Shown: piece by piece, positions 8,782 through 15,984 of the stretch
Layout of the letters: every line of letters starts with the position of its first letter
Position numbering within the stretch: the first letter of the stretch is position 1
Assembly (NCBI RefSeq): GCF_000590925.1
Contig: NZ_CP004372.1
Span: 1,407,001-1,471,000, forward strand
Direction of reading: 5' to 3'
Length of the DNA: 64,000 nucleotides
From: Roseibacterium elongatum DSM 19469
GTDB taxonomy: Bacteria; Pseudomonadota; Alphaproteobacteria; Rhodobacterales; Rhodobacteraceae
The notes under the pieces: model-generated
Database searches by the model: none
The model's input: the letters and a program-made list of their open reading frames with translations, nothing else
What the model was told of the DNA's origin: nothing
Position numbers and translations under genes: made by a program

Positions 8782-10231
8782 ATGAACACCGGAAGAAACG
8801 TCAAGATCGTCGCGACCCTCGGGCCGGCCTCGGATGGGTATGACATGATCCGGGCCCTGTTCGAGGCAGGGGCCAACGTGTTCCGCCTCAACATGAGCCA
8901 TGGCAGCCATGACGAGATCCGCGCGCGGCATGCCGCGATCCGTCAGGTCGAAAAGGACACCGGCCGTCCGATTGCGATCCTCGCCGATCTGCAGGGGCCC
9001 AAGCTGCGCTGCGGCACGTTCGCGAATGACGAGGGGCACGAGCTGCAGGATGGCGCGGCCTTCCGCTTCGACCTTGACGCCACGCCGGGCGATGCGACCC
9101 GCGTGCAGTTGCCGCACCGGGAAATCTTCGAAGCGCTTGAGCCCGGCGCGCGATTGCTGGTCAACGATGGCAAGGTGCGTTTGCGCGTCGATGCCTGCGG
9201 GGCGGATTTCGCCGATTGCACGGTGATGTCGGGCGGGCCGATCTCGAACCGCAAGGGTGTGAATGTTCCCGACGTGGTTCTGCCCCTGGCCGCGCTCTCG
9301 GACAAGGACCGCGACGATCTGGAGTTCGTGTGCAGCCTGGGGGTGGATTGGCTGGCGCTGAGTTTCGTTCAGCGCGCCGCCGATGTGGACGAGGCGCGCA
9401 GCCTGACCCGTGGGCGTGCAGCGATCCTGTCGAAGATCGAGAAACCGGCCGCGGTGAAATCGTTTGACGAAATCCTCGCGGCCTCGGACGGGATCATGGT
9501 GGCGCGCGGCGATCTGGGCGTGGAACTGCCTGTGCATGCCGTGCCCCCGATCCAGAAGCGTCTGGTGCGGCAATGCCGGGCCGCGGCCAAGCCCGTGATC
9601 GTGGCGACCCAGATGCTCGAGTCGATGATCGAAAGCCCGATGCCCACCCGCGCCGAGGTCTCGGACGTGGCCACCGCACTCTACGAGGGGGCCGATGCGG
9701 TCATGCTGTCGGCCGAGTCAGCGGCCGGCAATTACCCGGTCGAAGCCGTCGCCACCATGCATAACGTGGCGCTCGAGGTCGAAGGCGATCCGATTTTTTC
9801 GTGACATCATGGTGGCCTCGCGCGCCGTCGACCGCAGTTCGACCGCCGATGCCATCGTCGCCGCGGCACGCGAGATCGCCGAAACCGTCGATATCAAGGC
9901 GATCTGTTGCTTCACCCAGTCTGGCACCACCGCCGCGCTGGTGGCGCGCGAACGCCCGCGCGTGCCGATCATCGCGCTGACCCCCCTTGTCGGTGTGGCG
10001 CGGCGCATGTGCCTGCATTGGGGGACGAGCTGTTTCATGACCGACGCCTTGACGCGCTTCAAGGGGGCGGTGGTTTCGGCCGCGCGGGCCGCGCGCTCGG
10101 GCGGGTTCGCCGGCGAAGAGGACCAGATCATCGTGGTCGCGGGCGTCCCCTTCAACGTGCAGGGTTCCACCAACATCCTGCGCGTGGCACCTTGTGCCGA
10201 ACGCCTGATTTACGCCACCGATCCGGAGTGA
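8782..10231 (+). CDS. pyk: Pyruvate kinase, interrupted by a +1 frameshift in a T6 run
   Basis: Glycolytic enzyme converting phosphoenolpyruvate and ADP to pyruvate and ATP. From the ATG, 340 residues read cleanly (KIVATLGPAS, RLNMSHG, ADLQGPKLR, SKIEKP, MVARGDLGVE, ATQMLESM, the potassium and PEP site region MLSAESAAGNYP) up to TGA at 9801-9803. The allosteric C-terminal domain continues in the next frame from RDIMVASRAVD to the TGA at 10229-10231. Removing one T from the six at 9794-9799 joins them as a 482-residue protein of normal length. Both halves are well conserved, which argues for a sequence error or slippage rather than long-standing decay. The next small gene starts 7 bp after the stop. 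Confidence 0.85.
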
Positions 10232-10238
10232 CCCGCGA

Positions 10239-10478
10239 TTGACACTGCCCGCCGTGCCCGCCGACATCCTGCTGGTCATCGCCACCATCGTCTCGGGCAT
10301 GGCCTTTGCGTCGGTTCTGTCGGGCTGGGTCAACCGCACCTGGCCGGTCGCGGCGCTGATCAGCCTTGGCATCGGGATCGGCCTGTTCGTTTATGTCCAC
10401 ATGGCCCTGCCGGATGGGTTGGATTTCTGGGACATTCCCGACGCCTTCGTCCTGGTCGCGGCGCGCATCCTGAACTGA
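10239..10478 (+). CDS. Small hypothetical membrane protein
   Basis: 79 residues starting from TTG, 7 bp after the pyruvate kinase stop, with GGAG about 10 bp upstream. Two hydrophobic helices are visible, about residues 8-27 and 38-56, with a short acidic loop before the C-terminus. No family is recognised. The tight spacing indicates co-expression with pyk. The product would sit in the inner membrane. Confidence 0.7.
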   Translation: MTLPAVPADILLVIATIVSGMAFASVLSGWVNRTWPVAALISLGIGIGLFVYVHMALPDGLDFWDIPDAFVLVAARILN

Positions 10479-10588
10479 GGCTTGCCAGCGGCGGGGTTTG
10501 GCGGTATGCGACGCGCTCCAACGGTGCGGCCGGCCTTGATACGGCATGCCGAGTCGCGCCCGAACCGCTTCGAGACAAGGAGACGGAA

Positions 10589-10789
10589 ATGCCGAAGATG
10601 AAGACGAAATCGAGCGCCAAGAAGCGCTTCAAGGTGACGGGCACCGGCAAGGTGGTCGCTGCTCAGGCCGGCAAACGGCACGGGATGATCAAGCGGACGA
10701 ACAAGTTCATCCGCAACGCACGCGGGACGACGACCCTGTCCGAACCCGATGCGAAGATCGTCAAGTCCTACATGCCCTACGACCGCTGA
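10589..10789 (+). CDS. rpmI: 50S ribosomal protein L35
   Basis: 66-residue basic protein [17 protein letters not shown]..., a full-length L35. It binds 23S rRNA in the large subunit. A strong AAGGAG site lies just before the ATG. rplT follows after 12 bp, the conserved rpmI-rplT order. infC, often the first gene of this operon, is not upstream here; the preceding genes are pyk and a small membrane protein. The 110-bp leader may carry L20-mediated autoregulation, but no known structure is recognised. Confidence 0.98.
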   Translation: MPKMKTKSSAKKRFKVTGTGKVVAAQAGKRHGMIKRTNKFIRNARGTTTLSEPDAKIVKSYMPYDR

Positions 10790-10801
10790 GGAGGCGCTGA
10801 A

Positions 10802-11161
10802 ATGTCCCGCACCAAAGGTGGAACCGTCACCCATCGCCGCCACAAGAAGGTTATCGACCAGGCCAAAGGTTACTATGGCGCCCGGTCGCGCAACTTCCGC
10901 ACGGCGACCCAGGCCGTCGACAAGGCCAACCAGTACGCCACGCGCGATCGCAAGGCCCGCAAGCGTCAGTTCCGGTCGCTCTGGATCCAGCGCATCAACG
11001 CCGCCGTGCGCGCCCATGATGAAAGCCTGACCTATTCGCGTTTCATCAACGGTCTGGCGCTGGCCGGTATCGAGGTCGACCGCAAGGTTCTGGCCGATCT
11101 GGCCGTGCACGAGCCCGAGGCATTCGGCGCCATCGTGGATCAGGCCAAGGCCGCGCTCTGA
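10802..11161 (+). CDS. rplT: 50S ribosomal protein L20
   Basis: 119-residue L20, starting [19 protein letters not shown] with the basic unstructured N-terminal tail and the globular domain ([29 protein letters not shown]). It is needed for early 50S assembly and, in other bacteria, represses its own operon. A GGAGG site lies in the 12-bp gap after rpmI. A strong Rho-independent terminator follows the stop. Confidence 0.98.
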   Translation: MSRTKGGTVTHRRHKKVIDQAKGYYGARSRNFRTATQAVDKANQYATRDRKARKRQFRSLWIQRINAAVRAHDESLTYSRFINGLALAGIEVDRKVLADLAVHEPEAFGAIVDQAKAAL

Positions 11162-11186
11162 TCCGACCTCGGATCGCTTGAGTTTC

Positions 11187-11225
11187 AACCCCTGCCGGGC
11201 GACAGTCTGGCGGGGGTTTTTCTTT
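11187..11225 (+). terminator. Rho-independent terminator after rplT
   Basis: Stem AACCCCTGCC/GGCGGGGGTT (11187-11196 with 11209-11218) is followed directly by TTTTTCTTT. It should end the rpmI-rplT transcript. The next methyltransferase gene starts only about 14 bp beyond the T run, so that gene depends on read-through or on a promoter within the terminator region. Confidence 0.88.
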
Positions 11226-11238
11226 GCGGGCAGGGCCG

Positions 11239-11967
11239 ATGAGCTATTTTTCCGATTATCTCAAGCGCACCGATGATCGGCTGCTCTCGAAATGGGTGCA
11301 TTATTTCGAGGTCTACGAGCGCGAGATGACCCGGTTTCGCCAGCACCCGATCTCGTTTCTGGAAATCGGCGTGTTCAAGGGCGGCTCGATCCCGATGTGG
11401 AAAGGGTTCTTTGCCGACGGATCGCGCCTGACCTTCGTCGATATCGACCCCGATTGTGCCCGGCACGCCGAGGACGGAACCAGTGTCGAGATCGGCAACC
11501 AGGCCGATCCGGGCTTTCTGGCCGATCTGGCGGCGAAACACGGGCCCTTCGACGTGATCCTTGATGACGGCAGCCATGTCTGCGCCCACCAGATCGCCAG
11601 CTTCGAGGCGCTTTGGCCCCATGTCAGCGATCGCGGTATCTACGTGGTCGAGGATTGCCATAGCTCGTACTGGCCCGGATTTGGTGGCGGTTATCGTAAC
11701 GAGGCAAGCTGGATCGAATACGCCAAGCGCCTCGTGGACCGGATGCATAGCTGGTACACCGATCAGGACGCGATGTTTCCCTTCGACGAGATCGCGAAGG
11801 AGTTGCAGGGTGTGCGGTTCTACGACTCGATCACCGTGGCCGAGAAACGGCACAAGGCCGACCCACCGACCACGATCTACGCGCAGAACGGCAAGGTGAC
11901 GCTGTCGCGCCGCGCGCTCGAGGTGCGGGGCCGCAAATCGGCCTTTGCCGGCAAGGACGGCACCTGA
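11239..11967 (+). CDS. Class I SAM-dependent methyltransferase (TylF/MycE-like fold)
   Basis: 242 residues. The SAM-binding motif is FLEIGVFKGGSIPMW near residue 37, followed by the acidic motif LTFVDIDPDC and the post-II segment FDVILDDGSHVCAHQI. These features match the macrocin-O-methyltransferase-like and glycan- or sugar-modifying methyltransferases. The substrate is unknown. The ATG at 11239 is preferred to a TTG at 11224 because the latter lies inside the terminator of rplT. The gene is wedged between rplT and pheS, genes that often lie side by side, and is followed by pheS after 118 bp. Confidence 0.78.
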   Translation: MSYFSDYLKRTDDRLLSKWVHYFEVYEREMTRFRQHPISFLEIGVFKGGSIPMWKGFFADGSRLTFVDIDPDCARHAEDGTSVEIGNQADPGFLADLAAKHGPFDVILDDGSHVCAHQIASFEALWPHVSDRGIYVVEDCHSSYWPGFGGGYRNEASWIEYAKRLVDRMHSWYTDQDAMFPFDEIAKELQGVRFYDSITVAEKRHKADPPTTIYAQNGKVTLSRRALEVRGRKSAFAGKDGT

Positions 11968-12085
11968 CGGCATCGGCGTCGCCGGGCCTCCCCCCGCCCG
12001 GTCGTCGGCTGCGCGGCCGCCTTGCAATCCGCCCCCTCTCTGCTAGGTGAGGGCGCGGATTTTTTCTTGGGCGGAGATGGCTTCG

Positions 12086-13159
12086 ATGGACGGTTTGGAC
12101 AGCTTGCGCGCCACCTGGCTGGAGCGGATCGGTAAGGCGGGCGACGAGGCCGCGCTGGAAGAAATCCGCGTGGCGGCCATCGGCAAGAAGGGCGAGATCA
12201 GCCTCAAGATGCGCGAGCTGGGCAAGATGACGCCCGAGGAACGCCAGACCGCCGGCCCCGCGCTGAACGCCCTGAAGGACGAGGTGAACAGCGCGCTGGC
12301 CGCCAAGAAACAGGCGCTGGCCGATGCCGCGCTGGATGCCCGCCTGCAGGCCGAGTGGCTCGACGTGACCCTGCCCGCGCGCCACCGCCGCGCCGGCACC
12401 ATCCACCCCGTCAGCCAAGTGACCGAAGAGGTCACGGCGATTTTCGCCGATATGGGCTTCTCGGTGGCCGAGGGCCCGCAGATCGAGACCGACTGGTACA
12501 ATTTCGACGCGCTGAACATCCCCGGCCACCATCCCGCCCGCGCGGAGATGGACACGTTCTATACCCACCGCGCCGAGGGGGATGGCCGCCCGCCCCACGT
12601 GCTGCGCACCCACACCAGCCCCGTGCAGATCCGCCATATGGAGGCGCATGGCGCGCCCTGCCGCGTGATCGCCCCGGGCCGCGTCTATCGCGCCGATTAC
12701 GACCAGACGCACACGCCCATGTTCCACCAGGTCGAGGGGCTGGCCATCGACCGTGACCTATCCATGGCGAACCTGAAATGGGTGTTGGAGGAATTCTTCA
12801 CCGCCTATTTCGGCACCAAGGTCAAAACCCGCTTCCGCGCCTCGCATTTCCCCTTCACCGAACCCTCCGCCGAGGTCGATATCCAGTGCTCCTTCGAAGG
12901 CGGCACCGTGAAAGTGGGCGAGGGTGACGACTGGCTGGAAGTGCTGGGCAGCGGCATGGTGCACCCCAAGGTGCTACAGGCAGCGGGCGTGGACCCGGGC
13001 CAGTGGCAGGGCTTTGCCTTCGGCATGGGGATCGACCGCATCGCGATGCTGAAATACGGGATTCCCGATTTGCGGGCATTCTTTGATTCAGACCTGCGCT
13101 GGCTGCGGCATTATGGGTTCAGCGCGTTGCAGGTGCCGGCGGTGCATAGCGGGGTGTGA
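12086..13159 (+). CDS. pheS: Phenylalanyl-tRNA synthetase alpha subunit
   Basis: 357-residue class II aminoacyl-tRNA synthetase subunit that activates phenylalanine. The coiled-coil N-terminus binds tRNA. Motif 2 ([15 protein letters not shown]) and motif 3 near the end ([15 protein letters not shown]) are present. The ATG at 12086 is chosen because GGAG lies 9 bp upstream, whereas the ATG at 12077 directly abuts it. It pairs with PheT as an alpha2-beta2 enzyme, but here pheT starts about 2.8 kb downstream with four genes in between, one on the other strand. Confidence 0.96.
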   Translation: MDGLDSLRATWLERIGKAGDEAALEEIRVAAIGKKGEISLKMRELGKMTPEERQTAGPALNALKDEVNSALAAKKQALADAALDARLQAEWLDVTLPARHRRAGTIHPVSQVTEEVTAIFADMGFSVAEGPQIETDWYNFDALNIPGHHPARAEMDTFYTHRAEGDGRPPHVLRTHTSPVQIRHMEAHGAPCRVIAPGRVYRADYDQTHTPMFHQVEGLAIDRDLSMANLKWVLEEFFTAYFGTKVKTRFRASHFPFTEPSAEVDIQCSFEGGTVKVGEGDDWLEVLGSGMVHPKVLQAAGVDPGQWQGFAFGMGIDRIAMLKYGIPDLRAFFDSDLRWLRHYGFSALQVPAVHSGV

Positions 13160-13162
13160 GGG

Positions 13163-13576
13163 GTGAAAGGGCTAAGCGCGATTTGTTTTGGTTTCCTGTT
13201 CGCTACGAGCGTAGCATTCGGACAGACCAACAGTATGCAAACTGCTAGAGATTTACTGGGCGGCTGCGAAGCGTTCCTAAGTCTTTCCGGAGGCGATTTA
13301 GCGGTCGATCCAACGCCTCAGTTTTTCAACCGTGTCAACTCAGCAACCCAGTGCGCATCCATTATGCGCGGTGTCGGTCAGGTATTGGCCTACAATTGTA
13401 ACTCGATTGGTAGAGGTTTCGCGCCCGAGTTCGTTGCTGGACAACCTCCATCCGTCGAAGCGGCGGTTCAGGCGTATGTTAACTGGCTAAGGAACTCACC
13501 CCGATCATGGGGCGAAGACCCTATCGATGTAGCAATAATTGCGCTGGCAACCGAGTTTCCTTGCATGCCCGAATAG
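13163..13576 (+). CDS. Secreted Rap1a/Tai-like protein of unusual base composition
   Basis: 137 residues from a GTG only 3 bp after the pheS stop. A signal peptide (about residues 1-20, cleavage near AFG-Q) sends it to the periplasm. The mature part has four cysteines (35, 64, 79, 134) in a Rap1a/Tai arrangement: C...IMRGVGQ, then a middle Cys, then VQAYVNWLRNSP and a terminal FPC. Rap1a proteins are T6SS immunity proteins in Serratia, but most genomic homologues have no known effector and none is visible here. Base and codon use are clearly less GC-rich than the neighbours (TTA, AGA and ATA codons), which suggests recent acquisition. Family call is by pattern only. Confidence 0.65.
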   Translation: MKGLSAICFGFLFATSVAFGQTNSMQTARDLLGGCEAFLSLSGGDLAVDPTPQFFNRVNSATQCASIMRGVGQVLAYNCNSIGRGFAPEFVAGQPPSVEAAVQAYVNWLRNSPRSWGEDPIDVAIIALATEFPCMPE

Positions 13577-13607
13577 CGCCGAAGGCGCCGGGCGAGCGCC
13601 TGTCCGG

Positions 13608-13651
13608 GGCTCCGCCCGTTCGGGCCTGAAAGGCCCCAGCGGAGCCTTTTT
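13608..13651 (+). terminator. Terminator with nested hairpin after the Rap1a-like gene
   Basis: Outer stem GGCTCCGC/GCGGAGCC (13608-13615 with 13639-13646) is followed by TTTTT, and an inner hairpin GGGCCT/AGGCCC lies in its loop. It should end the pheS plus Rap1a-like transcript. Confidence 0.85.
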
Positions 13652-13700
13652 GCTTCGGCCCTCACCGCCACGGGCATCACGCGCCCGGCCGCCGCATTGC

Positions 13701-13755
13701 GTAGGGCGGGACTTGTCCCGCCGCGCCGGGAGAGGCGGGACAAGTCCCGCCCTAC
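13701..13755. repeat. REP/BIME-like paired palindrome
   Basis: Two 22-bp arms in inverted orientation, 13701-13722 and 13734-13755, separated by 11 bp. Each arm contains GGCGGGAC-TT-GTCCCGCC (or its complement), itself a palindrome, flanked by GTAG/CTAC. This is the structure of a REP pair, a class mobilised by RAYT transposases in other bacteria. Only one copy is seen in this window. Confidence 0.8.
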
Positions 13756-13790
13756 CTTGCCATCGCGCTGACACGCGCCATCTGTTCCCC

Positions 13791-14024
13791 ATGCCGAAGC
13801 TCCGCCGCTCCACCTGGATCGTTCTCGCCCTCGTCACATTGATCGTGATCGCGCATGTGTTCCTGTGGCGCTCCGACATGCCTACGGGGCAAAAACTGAC
13901 CTGGACGCTGCTGAACACGCTGACCTGGACGATCATCCTTGCGCCGGTCTTTCTGGTGGATCGCTGGCTGACCTCGATCCGCGTCAGGAACCGCGACACC
14001 CCGCCCGACGACAGCCAAGCTTGA
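13791..14024 (+). CDS. Small two-helix membrane protein
   Basis: 77 residues, no family recognised. Two hydrophobic segments (about residues 8-27 and 38-58) are separated by a polar loop with WRSDMPTGQKLTW, and the C-terminus is charged and probably cytoplasmic. The ATG lies 36 bp after the REP pair, with a modest purine-rich stretch upstream. The nitrilase-family gene starts about 50 bp downstream on the same strand. Confidence 0.65.
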   Translation: MPKLRRSTWIVLALVTLIVIAHVFLWRSDMPTGQKLTWTLLNTLTWTIILAPVFLVDRWLTSIRVRNRDTPPDDSQA

Positions 14025-14077
14025 CCCAAGCGCCGGTTTTCGGCACGGGGCGCGGGGAAATGGCATAGGGGGCTTCC

Positions 14078-14953
14078 ATGACACGCTATCTGAATCTCGG
14101 CGCGGCGCAGATGGCCTCGGCCATCGGGGATCTCGACACGAACCTCGCCACCCATCACAGGCTGATCCGGCAGGCGAAAAATCTCGGGATCGACTGCCTT
14201 GTCTTCCCCGAGCTGTCGCTGGCGGGCCATTACGGCGCTGAAAACCTGCTGAACGTGGCGATGCACCGCGACGATACACGGCTGCTCGACCTGTCGAAGG
14301 CGGCGGGCGAGATGGAGGTCGTGGTCGGCTTCATCGAGGAAGGCCCCGCCGCGCAGTTCTACAACGCGGCCGCGGTGCTGAAGAACGGCAAGCTGGTCTA
14401 TATCCACCGCAAGCTGAACCTGCCCAGTTATGGCCGCTTGATCGAGACGAAGTATTACGCGCTGGGCCGCTTCGTCGACACGCACCCGATGCCGGGCGAT
14501 TGGCGCATGGGGCTGCTGATCTGTGCCGATCTGTATAATCCCGCGCTGGTGCACCTGTCTTTTCTGCACGGGGCGACCCTGCTGACCGCGCCGATTTCTT
14601 CGGGGCGCGAGGCCGTGGGGGACGAGTTCGACAACCCCGACAGTTGGGCCACGACGATGAAGTTCTATTCCATGATGTACGGCGCGCCGTCGATCATGGT
14701 GAACCGCTGCGGCGTCGAGGAAGATCTAACCTTCTGGGGCGGCTCGCGCATCCTCGACCCGTTCGGCCGCGTTCTGGCGCAGGCGGGCGAGGGCGAAGAG
14801 GTGATCGCGGCGAAACTCGACTATGCCGAGGTGCGCCGCGCCCGCGCCCTCTTGCCCACCGTGCGCGACAGCAATATCAGCCTCGTCCAGCGCGAGATGG
14901 AGCGGTTGACCGCGAAACTGGGCGTGCCCGATATCGTCCGCGACGAGGAATGA
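14078..14953 (+). CDS. Carbon-nitrogen hydrolase (nitrilase superfamily)
   Basis: 291-residue cytoplasmic enzyme with the complete catalytic triad: Glu45 in FPELSLAGHY, Lys112 in HRKLNLP and Cys149 in LLICADLYNPAL. Members hydrolyse non-peptide C-N bonds in amides, nitriles or carbamoyl compounds. The closest subgroups by pattern are the aliphatic amidase / N-carbamoyl amidohydrolase-like proteins, but the substrate cannot be named. It lies in the insert between pheS and pheT. A META-domain gene converges on it with a 5-bp gap. Confidence 0.85.
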   Translation: MTRYLNLGAAQMASAIGDLDTNLATHHRLIRQAKNLGIDCLVFPELSLAGHYGAENLLNVAMHRDDTRLLDLSKAAGEMEVVVGFIEEGPAAQFYNAAAVLKNGKLVYIHRKLNLPSYGRLIETKYYALGRFVDTHPMPGDWRMGLLICADLYNPALVHLSFLHGATLLTAPISSGREAVGDEFDNPDSWATTMKFYSMMYGAPSIMVNRCGVEEDLTFWGGSRILDPFGRVLAQAGEGEEVIAAKLDYAEVRRARALLPTVRDSNISLVQREMERLTAKLGVPDIVRDEE

Positions 14954-14958
14954 CGCCT

Positions 14959-15801
14959 TTACTGGCGGACGAATTCCAGCCGCAGTTGGTGATTGGCGTC
15001 GCGAAGGCTCCACCGGTTGCCGTTGATCGCGAAATGCGCGGCGCTGGCAAAGCTCGCCGAGACGATGCGCTCAAGCTCCATCTCGGGGCCGGGGCAGGCC
15101 ATGCGCGTGGTCATGACCCCGCCGCCGGCGACGCCGATCCGGTCGCCGCGTTGCAGCAGTTGGCCGTTGATCTGGTTGCAGCCGAAGGTGAAATGCAGCC
15201 GCCCCTGCGCGTCGATCTCGACCGGGCGCATGCGGGCCATGCGGTCGTTGAAGCGGACATCCTGCCCCGAGGCATCGAGCACGCGGTCCAGCACCCAGGC
15301 GCCGGCGAAAAGGACGGGTGTTTCGTGGTCGTTTTCCAAGGAAACCTCCGACGGGGTGCCGACCGGGAAAATGCGGAACTCTTCCCAACCGCGCGCATGG
15401 GGCGAGACGGCCCCGAACAGCGTCTGCTGCCCGATCCCGGCGCGCACATATTGGCCGTTCTGCACCGATCGGAGGTGGAACGTGCCGCCCGTCTGGGTCA
15501 TCTCGAAACGCTCCCACCCACCGATGCGATCCCCGCCCAGGGCCATCAGCGCGTTTTCCGTGACGCCCGCCCTTAGATACCGCCCCGAGGCCGGATCGCG
15601 GAACGCCACTTCGTTTCCGCCAAGGCGTTCGATCTCGAAGACATGGGCGCGGTTGCCGGGGCAACTGGCGGCAAGATAGCCGCCATCGAAACAGGCATAT
15701 TCGCGGTTCTGCCAGGATTGGATCGCCACCCGTTCGGCAGTGGCGGCAACAGGGGCAGCAAGCCCGCAGGCAAGCGCGGCAAGGGCCATGAAACGGCGCA
15801 T
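14959..15801 (-). CDS. Exported META-domain protein
   Basis: 280 residues with a signal peptide (about 1-22, cleavage near ATA-E). The middle has two repeated beta-rich segments (YLAASCPGN/VAFRDPASGRYLRA and FHLRSVQNGQYVRA) resembling a beta-trefoil/fascin-like fold. The C-terminal part from about residue 165 resembles a META/HslJ domain: FAGAWVLDRVLD, LHFTFGCNQINGQL and MTTRMACPGPEMELE. Such proteins sit in the periplasm or outer membrane and are linked to heat or antibiotic tolerance in some bacteria. Its start is 183 bp from the pheT start on the other strand. Confidence 0.78.
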   Translation of the reverse strand: MRRFMALAALACGLAAPVAATAERVAIQSWQNREYACFDGGYLAASCPGNRAHVFEIERLGGNEVAFRDPASGRYLRAGVTENALMALGGDRIGGWERFEMTQTGGTFHLRSVQNGQYVRAGIGQQTLFGAVSPHARGWEEFRIFPVGTPSEVSLENDHETPVLFAGAWVLDRVLDASGQDVRFNDRMARMRPVEIDAQGRLHFTFGCNQINGQLLQRGDRIGVAGGGVMTTRMACPGPEMELERIVSASFASAAHFAINGNRWSLRDANHQLRLEFVRQ

Positions 15802-15984
15802 CTGGATCGTCCTTTCGCGTGTCGGCCTCGCCCCCGCAGGGCCGTTTGATCATGACCCTTCAGATACACTGCGACCTGCAAACGCGAAATGGCGGGAATC
15901 CCGACCCATCCAGGCGCGGCAGCCTTCCAATCCGGGCCTGTCTGCGCTAAGCGCGGGGCCGGACTTGCGAAGGGGTTGCGGCCA

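Noticed and set aside
9780..9810. Programmed ribosomal frameshift in pyruvate kinase
   Set aside because: The T6 run could slip, but no pseudoknot or stop-coupled signal is seen, and many similar homopolymer breaks in the window favour sequence error.
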